Source of the DNA: Plectosphaerella cucumerina
Lineage: Eukaryota > Ascomycota > Sordariomycetes > Glomerellales > Plectosphaerellaceae
Reading direction: 5' to 3'
DNA: 64,000 nucleotides
Assembly (NCBI GenBank): GCA_020746995.1
Contig: JAGPXD010000007.1
Span: forward strand, 1,488,001-1,552,000
The position numbers and the translations under genes are program-made. Each line of letters starts with the position of its first letter. Within the stretch, counting starts at the first letter, position 1. Shown in pieces: positions 30,009-40,695 of this stretch. Below the pieces are notes generated by a model. The model was not told where the DNA came from and did not search any database. It saw nothing but the letters and a program-made list of their open reading frames with translations.

Positions 30009-32155
30009 TCACTGGAGTCCCCCAGCACCACCCCCATGCGGCCCCTCGTCCATCCAGTCCATCGGGAACAGCGGCATGGCCGGGTTCAGGTTGGCCGAGA
30101 AGACGGCATCCACCCTATTGAGCTGGAAGTTCGGATCAAAGTCCTCAAAGATGCCCCCGACGTCGGTAAAGTCCATGCCCGTCAATATTGCCGGGTCAAG
30201 CGTCCCCATGCCCGCCGGGTCTCCGTAGACATAGGGCTCCGCGAAATCGGGCGGCCGTGATGCCGGTGTGTCTAGCTGAGACGCCGACGCACTTCCCGGA
30301 TACTGGGTGGTATTTGCAACGGCATCCGCCGTCCCTGCGGCCGGCTCCGCGACAGTTTGACGTCCTTCGATCGGCTTCCCCTTGTTCCTGCTGGAAGAAA
30401 CCCGCTCCACCTCCCTAAGCGTCTCCCTCGCGAGCTTCGTCATGTGTTGCGCCGACGGGAACGACCTGCTGAGATTGTCGAGTACATCGCAGGTGCTATG
30501 GAACAGGGCGTAAGCCTGCTTCCTCTTGTACGTGACACTGCTGTTGCGCAGGTTTTTGTAGGCCACGGAGCATGCTATAGACACCGTGTAGGGCAGCATG
30601 GCCCAGAAGGTCATGGACGAGCTGTATTCGCCAGTGGCCAGGTCAACGATGACGGACGCGGCTTGAGCAGGAAACCAAGGCCCCGTAGCACGCTCGCCAG
30701 CCGGGTCTGACCGCTCCGGGCCACTCTGCAGGATGACAACTACCATGTAGAAGAGCTCGAGGGTGACGAGCAGCGGCGTTGGCACATCAGCGGCGCCGAC
30801 CTCACACACGAGGTCTTCGAAGGCAGGCGGCGGCGTGGGCGGCTGTGGCACGGCGCGAGGGCGGTAATGAGCGAAAGAGTCGTCCATAAGCCGTGACAGC
30901 CGGATTAAGAGCCGAAATGCCGGAATTTGCTCGTCGACGGCCTCCCAGATGCGGTCGTCGATATCCTGCTGGTGGATGATGACAGGCCTTGCATTGGCAC
31001 AGGTGTTGAGGCGATCCAAGACCCAGATGCACCAGAAGATGCGTCTCGAACGCGCTGTGCTGTTGCCGTCCTTGAGCCAGCCCAAGTGCAGGCCCATAGT
31101 CTGGCAGTGGCACACGGCTTGGGCGCAGTATGTCGGCGAAATCTCGCTCGAGCCCGTTTTGCCGTCAGCGTACAGGGCCAGGAGGACCATAGCCTGAAGG
31201 GCCACCATGCGATCGCGGACGAAACCAGCATCGAGCGACTGCTTGACAGCGGCGGCAACGGAGGCGCGGAACTTGGCCTGCGAAAGAGGACCGTTGACAT
31301 GCGGGAGCTTGAGGTGCGGCCGTAATGAAGGGTCGAGCGCGGCAATCAGGCACACGCACTGCCGCAGAACGGTGCAGTCCATAGCATCGTGCTCGTCAAG
31401 CTTTTCTCCATGAAGAATGGGAAAGAGAGGGTCGAACTTGAGGAGATATACGGCTTCGAAGCGCGCGTAATCGGGCGGGAGGACTGAGGCGCACTCGCGT
31501 CGCAAGAAGGGATGCAAGGCCTCGAGACCTGCCAACCCAGCGAGACGGAAGGGCTGTCCACGATTGGGCTCAACCGTAATAAGGCCATCGCCGTCGATTT
31601 CAGAGCTGGCACCGTCGACGTCGTCGGGTTTTTGCCACACGCCAATATCGCCGCGTCGCTTCCCATCTCGGCTGCCGTAAGTGAGGAACGATGCTTCGGG
31701 GCGCAGGTCGCCGACGAAGCGCAAGAAAACGCCGTCCGAGTCAGCCGTCTGGTCGCGTGCAGGACTCGTCTGGCTATTCCCAGGGGCCGAAGCAGGCCTG
31801 TTCTGCAAAGACGTGGATGGGGGCCTCTCGACGCGGACGGATGTGCTGATGCTGGAAGGGCTACGAGATCGCGGAGCCGCGGGTGATACGCGCCGTGCAT
31901 TTCTGCCGTTTGTCGAAGGCGCCGGCGTTCCATCTGACGGCGTATGTGGGCATCGTTTCTGGGAGCACCGGTCAGTATAGGCCGATCAGGTAGACGATCG
32001 ACTAAGGTAGACGATCAGGTACAGTAGACGATCGATCAGACGATCGTCAATCGTCGGGATCTCACATGTCGCTTCTTGCACGCCTCGCACGGCTTCTGCG
32101 AAAGCTTTCGCTTGGTGCCGATTCCGCCGACATTATCGGAGACGAATTTGAACAT
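30009..32155 (-). CDS. fungal transcription factor with Fungal_trans domain and atypical zinc motif
   Basis: Two exons, 32066-32155 and 30009-31958, with a 107-nt intron, 679 residues. Exon 1 supplies a basic region and C23-E-A-C26; the splice adds K-R-C33-P-H35. Thus only the first half of a Zn2Cys6 cluster (C-x2-C-x6-C) is visible, with no further Cys for at least 80 residues, where Ser/Pro-rich sequence follows. The central part (about residues 170-400) is a Fungal_trans domain, with the signatures A-V-C-H-C-Q-T-M-G-L-H-L-G-W and R-R-I-F-W-C-I-W-V-L-D-R. The C-terminus is acidic/aromatic (D-F-T-D-V-G-G-I-F-E-D-F), like an activation domain. Related regulators include the CTF1/FarA-like group. 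Targets are unknown; the DUF1479-FMO pair is adjacent. Confidence 0.8.
31989..32047. repeat. short GTAGACGATC direct repeats in regulator intron
   Basis: Three copies of GTAGACGATC (starting at 31990, 32007 and 32024) and a partial fourth, CAGACGATC, lie inside the 107-nt intron (31959-32065) of the transcription factor gene. The copies are separated by 7 bases and differ slightly at the edges. Confidence 0.75.
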
Positions 32156-32670
32156 GGCCGCGGAAAACGGCAGCCGCGCTGGGCGGCGCGGAACCCTTGT
32201 CGCGAACGGATGGAAGTTGATGGGAGGTTGAGTTGCGGGTCGGTCGGGCTTGCCTGGTGAAGTTGACGGAAGTCAACCTTGGCGACGATAGCGGCTGTTA
32301 GTGGGGCTGTGAGTTTTCCACGCTATCACTAACAGGTCCCAGCCCAGCGAACGCTGTCAGCTTCGACTACCTAGTGAGTCAACGTCATCTGGGCAACCGA
32401 GACAATGAGCGACTGCACAGCCCAGGTAGATCTTGCAACAGAGTAAGTGCCTACTAGTGTGTCACGGAACTTCCTATCCCTCACCTTCCTGGAAACCACG
32501 TCGGCCTGGACATACATTCGCCATCCAAGCCAACATCAACTTCTTCAAACAGTCATGGCAGGATATCATGGCAGGAATCTTGTTTGTATTTCTCAGCCAC
32601 GGTCGTCCGGCCACAAAGTAGGTATGCACATACCCAGATCTACCTGATGTAGCCCCTCGACCAAATCCAT
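32156..32670. other. intergenic region
   Basis: 515 bases upstream of the regulator start and downstream of the mannanase stop. No gene recognised. Confidence 0.5.
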
Positions 32671-33979
32671 CTACGCCTCCCCGTTAACAAGCGCAGCATG
32701 CTCGTAAACAAGCTCCTGCGCCTCCTCACTCTCCAGATAGATGGTAAACCCATCATTATGGTTACACCCATAGCTGTACCCGCAGTACCCAAACTGCCAG
32801 TACATCGCGCCATGGTTGACCTCCCTCGCCAGCTCCAGCCAATGCCCAATAACCTCCGTCCTCGTCTCGTTGCGCACCTGTCCGAGCCACTCGAGCCTCT
32901 TGTCGGCCTCGAGCCATCCATACTCCTCAAACACGACGGGCTTGTTGGCCGTGACGCCGACCTCGGCGTGGTCGACGATCCACTGGTTCGACCACTCGAC
33001 AGACTTGGACCACCAGTCCGGGTAGAGGTGGTAGGTGCCGAAATCGATGTTCTTGAGGGTCATCTCGTGGTCAAAGTCGGAGCCGTCGGCGCCGTTGTAG
33101 GCCCAGTCTTCCGACTCGCGGTTGAAGGCGCCCTCGCCGCCCCAGGTGATGAGGTGGTAGGGGTCGAGGGAGCGGACGTAGTCGCTCAGCTCCTCGGTCC
33201 AGGCGGACATGACCTCGGGATTGCAGCCGTCGGGGCTGCGGGGGAGGTTGCGCTTGCCGTCGGCGCCGCAGCGGGGCTCGTTGGCGAGCTCCCAGGCGAA
33301 GATGGCGGGCGAGTCCTTGTAGCGGGTGACGAACTCCTTGACGTAGCGCTTGAAGGCGTCCTTGACCTCGGGCTCCCTGTAGAACTAGACGGGGTGTTAG
33401 TGAAGACACTCTTGGGTGCGGATGTCGTCGAGACTCACGTCATCGTGGTACTTGTAGCCCAGGTTGATGGTGTACACGTCCATGCCGCCATAGTCGGCCC
33501 AGTTGTTGGTCAGGGCCACGATGAGCTTCATGCCCGTCGCCGTTGCAGCGGCCACGACCTTGTCAAAGGGCTCGAGGTTGATGGTCGACTTGCCATTGTC
33601 CCAGCGCTGGAAGACAATCTCCGTCTCGCCTGCGCCCTCGCCGCCGTACTGGGGGAGACCGTTGGTGTAGTCGCTCGTCACATTCTTGTCGTTGAAGCCC
33701 CAGGTGCGGAACACCTTGAGGCCCGCTTCCTTGGCCGCCGTCAGGCCCTTTTCAACATCGGCTTGGTTCTGAAGCGACGTTAGCTCTGAGTTTCCACTCG
33801 ATGGAGATGCTACTGACGTTGTTGAAGGGGAAGTAGTAGGCGTTGCTGCCCGCAAAGCGGAACGGCTTGCCGTCGAGGTAGAACTCGGTGCCCTTTGTCG
33901 TGACGAAGCCCTTGGGCACGCAGCGTGCTGCCGCGCCGGCGGCGAGGAGGCCGGCTGCCGAGAGAAGTTCCAGACGCAT
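32671..33979 (-). CDS. GH5 (subfamily 7-like) mannan endo-1,4-beta-mannosidase, secreted
   Basis: Three exons, 33818-33979, 33439-33768 and 32671-33384, with introns of 49 and 54 nt, 401 residues. The signal peptide is residues 1-18 (L-L-A-A-G-A-A-A-R). GH5 mannanase features follow in order: F-R-F-A-G-S-N-A-Y-Y near 40-50, R-T-W-G-F-N-D near 75, the acid/base Glu at residue 200 in W-E-L-A-N-E-P-R-C, W-G-G-E-G near 245, and the nucleophile in F-E-E-Y-G-W near 317-318. There is no carbohydrate-binding module. It cleaves beta-1,4-mannan of plant cell walls outside the cell. Both splices restore conserved motifs (F-P-F-N-N/N-Q-A-D and Y-H-D-D/F-Y-R-E-P). An AT-rich AAATAAATA element about 105 bases upstream of the ATG may serve as core promoter. 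Confidence 0.92.
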
Positions 33980-35271
33980 CTTGAAGCTGGTTCGGAAGGA
34001 CTGAAAGGGCGTGACAGGTCGAGTCTACAGCTGTAGGACTGAAGGCAACAAGCGCACCCGGACGGGCACCCCCTCTGCTCTTGTATTTATTTCTTCCTCG
34101 CCTCTCTCCCCCGAACCGAAATGTTCCACTCCGCCCCCCATCTTGCATCTCGCCTCTGCAACCCTCCATTTACCCCAACCCGGGGAAAGATGGCATTGGC
34201 CAATAGTCGTCATTGTTTCCCCAGAGGACCTCGGAGGAAGGCCGCCCGTCATGACGGCCAGCGCTGGCCCGCGCATGCCCGTGAGGGGGCGAACCCATGG
34301 AACGTCCATTCTGCCAGCCACGAGGTGGAGGCTCGCACGTCTACTAGCCCATAAACATGCTGATCGCCCGTTGAAAGCAGAGGGGGCGGTGGCTCTGATG
34401 GCAGGCTGCGGTCCCAGACTCGCAGGCCAACAGACATCACCGCCAGCATCCGACGTCGATACAGGGCGGAGGAAGCAGGCCCGGGAGTCCGAAAGGGCTA
34501 GATCTCCCGGCCGCCGCCCGCCCTCTCGCCCCTGCGCCTCCCAGGGCCGACCCCTGGCTCGGTCCGCCGCGCCGGTTCGACTTCTCCGGCCTTCGCCCCT
34601 GGCCATCGTCGGCATCTTCCATTGGCGAGTGGTGCCCTCCCGTGCCTCCCGCGTGCTTGAGGTCGACAAGCCTCACTAACGCTCCACTCGCGTCTTCACT
34701 CTCAAGGGCCAAGAAAGTCCAGTTCCTGGCCGACTCTTCCCCGCGTGGCGGACTCCATCCCGGGCAAGCGAGGAGGGGCAACCGTTTACCCCGACATTCG
34801 CCCCATCCTGGAGCTGCATCACCGGCCGACATGGGGGTGGCGTGAGGTCCTGTCACGCGGTAGACGGCTTCCGACCATCCGCCCTCAAGCCAACAACATG
34901 GCCAACTCCTCCCAGTGGTCCGCTTCCTCTGGTCCGCTCCGTGTGCCCCTGGCGAATACCACCCGCTCCAATGTCCCCCCAAATGAAGGTTCGCGGCAGG
35001 TAATATATCGCGCGTCACTCTTACCCAGCAGCTCGGTGCCGTGGGTACCAAACAATCAAAACGTCAATTCCCGGATTATGCCATACATGTAAGGTAGGCT
35101 ACTCATGCCCAGGCTCTCCGAGAGCGCGGAGATCGGTAACGCCTACGACCAAAACTCCGAACCTTGCCTCCCAAAAAAATCAATCCTCCTTGCTGGTTGT
35201 TGCCCTCGGAGACATCATCCCTTTCATGTCTAGTCGTTTACACATCGTCGTCTTGAACGTCATGCCAGTCC
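33980..35271. other. long GC-rich intergenic region
   Basis: About 1.29 kb between the mannanase promoter and the 3' end of KDM4. Overlapping frames of more than 200 codons on both strands (34011-34679 and 34025-34669) are mirror images produced by high GC and show no domain, so I call none. Confidence 0.5.
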
Positions 35272-38200
35272 TCAGCACTCCGGGGCGCTCTGAGAACTCG
35301 CCCGACGCAGATTGACCATCATCTGCTCCACCAGCGCCATAGACTCTTTCGGGACATCGGGAAATCCGACACCACCGTCGCTGTCAACTTCGACATCTGT
35401 CGCCTTCGCGGGCATCATCGCCCGCTCACTCCTCTTGATATCCTTCTCTGCATCGGCCGAGACCCCTTCCAGGACCAAAGCCGCAGCCGTGGGGGCCGGG
35501 CTCGCCGAGACCGAGGTGGCCGGCGTTGGACTCGCCGCGACAAGACTACGGGATGTCCTGCCAGGTATCGGGGGCAGAGGAACAGGCGTCACCGAGACAG
35601 GCCGAAAACCCTTGGATGCCTGCTTGGGCGAAGGGCCCGGCAGTTGAGGCGCAGTCGCCGCCGCTGAAGGGCCATTAATCTGTTGCGGCATCGGCAAAAT
35701 GGTCCTCGGCTGTTGGACGAAGGATCCGTTTTGGGGCGCCGCAATAGGGGCGTTCGACGAGCTAGAACCCGGTCGCACGGTAGACGGCGCCATTTGCGTA
35801 GCCATGGCCCCCGGCATAGGAATCGGCACCGGTGTTTGCGAGATACGCGGGCCTTGCTGCGATGTCGGTCGACTCGGGGTAGGCGCCGTGACAGGCGTGC
35901 CCTGAGGTGTGCTCTTCGCGGACGACGTAGGGCGCTCGCTACTGGCGGCCGTCGCCTCTGGTGCACGGCTCGGTGTTGCCATCGTCGTAGTGACCTGAGC
36001 AGCGGGGGCGGCTGGCGCCTTCTTCTTCGTGGCGGCCAGATATATCGGCGGCAGCGGGATCGGTGTCTGCTTCTCAGGAATCTACGATGCTGTTAGTTCA
36101 CACGGTCGCAGGCAGCGGGATCGGCGGTAATTGCGGAGTCCCTGGTTGAGAAAGAAGCTGTTGTTGACTGACCTTGTACTGGACCTTCGGCGGGGCAGGC
36201 TTGGCTGGTGCCGTGGCCGGTGGGCTCGCAACTGTCAGCGGCGGCGCGGCAGAAGCCGTAGAAGGAGCAGACTGCGGCGCCGGGGCCTGCATCGGCATGA
36301 TGGGACGCTGCAGCGTGAATGTCGGACCAGCGCTGGCAACCGGCAGGTTCACAGGCTGCGACTGGACCATAGGCTGATGTGACATAGAAGGTTGTTGCAT
36401 CGGCGCCGAAGGCGGCCGACTGGCAAGAACAGGTCCAAGCGGCTGAAGAGGACGACCCTGTGTCGCAGTGCTACTACCGAAGGGGTTCGATGACTGCGTG
36501 TAATGTATGAACTGTGTCTGGCCTGTACTCGGCTGCTGAGGACGAGCTTGAGCTTGCTGCGCTTGTCCTGCAGGAACTGGCGCCGGCGGCGGTCGTGTCG
36601 GCGCAGCGGCGACAGGTGGGGGTGCGGACGTGGCCACCGGCACCGGCGAGCCTTGGCTTCCGGGACGGGGCTGGGCGTACTTCTCGACAACCGAGAAAGG
36701 CGCGTTCATCATGTGCGCCTTGAAGTTGCCCTCGTAACCGTTCATGAACCCGCCGCTGGGGTTATACGGCGACCGGTAGTGATCCCGATTCCTGAGCACG
36801 ATTAGCAATGACCGAGGAAAAATATTGGAGAAACTCACCTGTTATGGTTGATCATGAAGAATGGATACTTCTGGTAGATGGTCGGCTGCCTCTCGTAGGA
36901 CGCTGGCTGGGGCGGAGGCACTGGTGCGACATGCGAAGGGTATGCGGGCGCCTGGTGCGGATAAGGAGGGACCTGGGCGCCATGCGGCGATGGAGCGTAA
37001 GGTGACCTCTGCGGTTCCGGGCGAGGTGCCAGTTGCTTGCCGGCACTCGGATGCTGGTACGGCGGAGGTTGCGGGTACGGCGAAGGCTGCTGGTACTGAT
37101 GTTGCGCCGGAGGGGCCTGCCAGCCCTGTCCGCCATATCCAGGGCTAGGGCTCGACACCGGCGGGCTCTGAGACAGGGGCGGGACGAATCTCTGCTGCGT
37201 GAACTGGGCGTTGTTGGCGTATGGTGTCGCCGGGTTGTACGGTGCAGGCTGCGGCATATGGTTGACTGGCTGTTGAGCGCCTGGCGTGAAGTACCCAGCT
37301 TGGCCCTGGAAGTTGTTGTTGGGATAGACGGGCTGCTGGGCAAGGGGTGACGGCATGGGAGAATGGCGCGGGGCGAAATGTTGCTGAGTGTAGCCCTGTG
37401 GACTGCCGTTCCATGTTGGCTGGACGGGCTTCCGCGGCTTGTAAACGTACGGCTTCTCCGACTTGGAGACGACCGGAGGTGTGCCTGCAACAGAGACGGA
37501 GGCTGAGGCCGGGGCCGGGGCCGGGGCCGGGGAATGGGCCACAGCCGGGCTCTGAACGGGAGGCCGCACGGGTGCCCGAATCGGAGGCGCGACCGGTGAC
37601 GCCGTCGCCATACCCGTGGAGAACTGGTTGACAAAAGGCTGGTGCATGATCTGCGCCGGAGCCGGCTTCGCAACCGGCCTGGCAGCCGGCTTGGGCGCCT
37701 TCTTGGGCGGCTTGGGCAGCGTATCGAGGAAGTTGCTCCTGGGGTTGTGTCGGGGCAGAGCCGGGCTCTCGGTGTACTGCGGCTTGGCGTCGCTGGACCC
37801 CTTGCCGATGAAATACCACACCGTGTTGTCCTTGGTGAGGTCGAGCTTGGCCTGGTCCTTGTTGATGTCCAGCTTGCAGGTGTTGAACTCTGCCCACTGG
37901 AAGCCCCCTTCCACAAACACGTCGTCCTTGCGAGGCAGCTGCTCGTCGGTGCGCTTCGCGTTGAGCTTGTCCTTGGCTTTGCGCGTGGGCGGCAGCGGTA
38001 TGGCGTTGGCCGACGCCTTGGGGAGACGGTAGTCGGCCGCGTCCGGCACGAGGAGCCACTTCCACTCAACCTCGACACGATCGCCTGAAGGAACAATGTC
38101 GAGGAGAAGCATACGCTCATCCGCGCGGTTCTCCACCACAACGCCGGCGAAAATGTCGCCCTTGTAGAACTGCATCTGGCACGTCTCGCCAACCTTCAGC

Positions 38201-40695
38201 GCCCGGGCAGCGTTCTCGATGACCAGGTCGTCTTCCAGGGCGGCGCCGTCGAGCTTCCTGTCGCGCTTGGTCCTGTGGAAGCGGCAGCTGAACTCAAATG
38301 CCTGCTCCTTGTACTCGGTCCCGTCCTCGTCAAAGACAGGCACGTCGGCTTCCTCGACAAACACACCCGCAGCCGCCGCACACGTGGCGTGGTAGGCGCG
38401 GGCGCACTTCTGATGCGAGCATTGGAAGCAGCCTCCGCGCTTCGACCGGCAGTACAGACACTTGAGGTCCAGACGCTCCTTGCTAATCGCGCCGACGTTG
38501 GCCACGACCTCTTTGCCGTCGATCATGTCGATGTACGTCTCGGGCAGGTAGAGGGCGCACATGCGGTGCGCCTTGCGACCGTCTTCGGTCTCGAGCAGCT
38601 CGGCGCTGGGCATGTCGTTGGGGCAGAGACAGCAGGGCGGCTCGACGCGGCTCTTAATGCGCAGGCGGATCTTCTTGACCTTCTTGCCCTCTTTCTCCTT
38701 GGGGTCGCGCTTGCGCTTGCGGGAGGGCGCCTTGAACCGGATCCCGTGGCTCTCGGGCGGACTAGGCAGACCGGAAGCGTCCTCGAGATCCTCGTCATCT
38801 TCGTCGTCCTCTTCCTCTGTCTCCTCGTACTCGGTTTCCTCGCCACGGAGTTTGCGCTCAATCTCGTACACATCGACCCACACGCTGTCCTGGGCCTGGG
38901 CGCACTCGCAGCGCTTGGCGATCTTGCCCATGGGCAGCCACGAGTCGAGGGCAAAGTTGACGGCTTCGGCGCAGTTGTAACCAAGGTTGTAGCCAGAGTG
39001 GTAGCCGTAGGGGTAGGTGACGACAAACTCTCCGGGATAGGAAAGGCACTTGTTGACCGTAATGTTGAAGTGCTGCTTGAGGTGCTGTGGCGAGATGAGG
39101 TAGCCCTTGTGGCGTAGGAACTGGTCGCAAGACTTTGCGTCGGCCGGCCAGGTCTGCTTCATGGCGGCCTCGAACCTCCGCGCGTCTCCCTGAGAGATGC
39201 TGTACCACTGCTTCGGCGCGCCAAAGTGGAGGTAGTTGATACTGTAAAGGTCGACATCCTCGAGATGCCAGGCAAAGGTCGCCTTCCACATGCCCAGGTA
39301 GAGATAGGCAGTGTTGACACCAGGGACCTTGGTGCCAAGGACATCCAGGAGGTTGGGCAGCTTGTTCAAGTTCCACTCCTCCGTCTTCTCGTCAAAGAGC
39401 GTGCCGAGCATGTCGGCGCCGTAGAGGGGCGGGGCGTATGTCAGGGTCTTCCAGTACGTCCTCTCGAGCTCCTCACATCTCTCGGCCGTGTAGTCGGAGA
39501 TGTCCATCTGGTAGTCGAACTCCTTGAAGGCCTCCTCATCGATGGCAGCCGAGCCCTCGCGCCTGGCGTTCTTCCGACGGGCCGAGACGGTCTGAGCCTT
39601 CGACTTGGCAGGTCTAACAACGCCGCCCATGCGGCCTCCCATCCTGCCGACGGTTGGCGTGACATCTTCGTCTTCCTCGACGGATCGTGTGATGTCCTCC
39701 GTCTTCACAGGCGTGTCCTCCTCGGGCTTCGGCGATACGGGCGTCATGGGACGGTCCTCCTCTTCCTCCTCGGCGGCGACTTCATCTTCCTGCTTAGCCT
39801 TCTTACGGCTGCGGGTGCGGGCTCGAGTGCCTCCTCTCTTCTTGGCGGCCGGCGCTGTCTTAGACGCCGCCGCAGGTCGAGGCCTTGGGGCCTTGGGTTT
39901 CTCAGCAGCCATCCGGCGCTCACCACGGCGGGCGGGCGGCTGGTGCTCGCTCTGTTCGCAGAGCTTGCGCCACTGAGGGAGGTTGTATGATCGTCCATGG
40001 AGCACGTTGACCTGTCTGTACGTTCCGCCCGATCCCATGATCTCCTGGGCGATCGGCTCGCGGACGCGGATCTGCTTGACGAGGTCGTCGAGCTTGGGGA
40101 GGTTCTCCTTCCACTCTGAGGGCGGGATGATCTTGATGATGCCTGACTTCATGCCGTAGCTATCGACCTTCTCCATCTGCGCATGCTGTTAGTAGACAGT
40201 TCGCCAGCGACATCGAAGAGCGCAACGGATAGAGAGGAGCCGTACGAATTTCTTGAAATCCTTAAACTGGTGCATCGTCGGGCAGAAGACAGGGACGGTG
40301 CCGGACCAGTGATCCGGGAGGACCTCGCCGATATCATCTTCGACAGGCGGCTCGGGGTCGGTTGGAGACTGGGTCTGGGGCTGCTCGGCCTGGAACTCCG
40401 CGGCGGCGGCGCTGGCGGGCTCGGCATTCTGGGTGTTTGTCGCAAAAGCGTCGTCGTCAAGATCGCTCAGTTCCGAATCGGACCCTTCTGATTTCGCGAC
40501 ATTGTTGCTATCGGGTGGCGAGTGCAGAAAGGCGGGCTTCGCGCACTCGATCTCGTCGGCGACGGGCTGCTGCTGGGGGTCGTCGTCGTTGTCGGCGGTG
40601 GTCGGCGATTGCGGTTGCAACTGCGGGTGCGGGTGCGCAGTGCCTGGCGCAGAGACATGCTCCGGCGCAGGGGCGCTGGCGGCCTCGGTCGACAT
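35272..40695 (-). CDS. KDM4: JmjN/JmjC histone lysine demethylase, KDM4/Rph1 family
   Basis: Four exons: 40246-40695, 36839-40176, 36173-36791 and 35272-36081, with introns of 69, 47 and 91 nt, 1738 residues. The JmjN domain (V-P-V-F-C-P-T onward, about 130-190) is joined by the first splice. The JmjC domain spans about 395-570, with iron ligands H-L-E in A-W-H-L-E-D-V-D and the distal His in G-Y-H-S-G-Y-N-L-G, plus the downstream Cys-rich C-E-C. A PHD/extended-PHD pair (P-P-C-C-L-C-P-N to F-S-C-R-F-H) follows near 655-780, then a Tudor-like part. The last 800 residues are low-complexity Pro/Gln/Ala with many P-A-P-A repeats. The family removes methyl groups from H3K9 and H3K36 using Fe(II) and 2-oxoglutarate in the nucleus. 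Confidence 0.93.

Noticed and set aside
17509..32155. Secondary-metabolite biosynthetic cluster
   Set aside because: No backbone enzyme (PKS, NRPS, terpene cyclase, DMATS) is present, so a catabolic neighbourhood is the safer reading.
34011..34679. Overlapping frames above 200 codons on both strands
   Set aside because: Mirror-image frames in very GC-rich DNA with Arg/Pro/Ser-rich products; no family resemblance.
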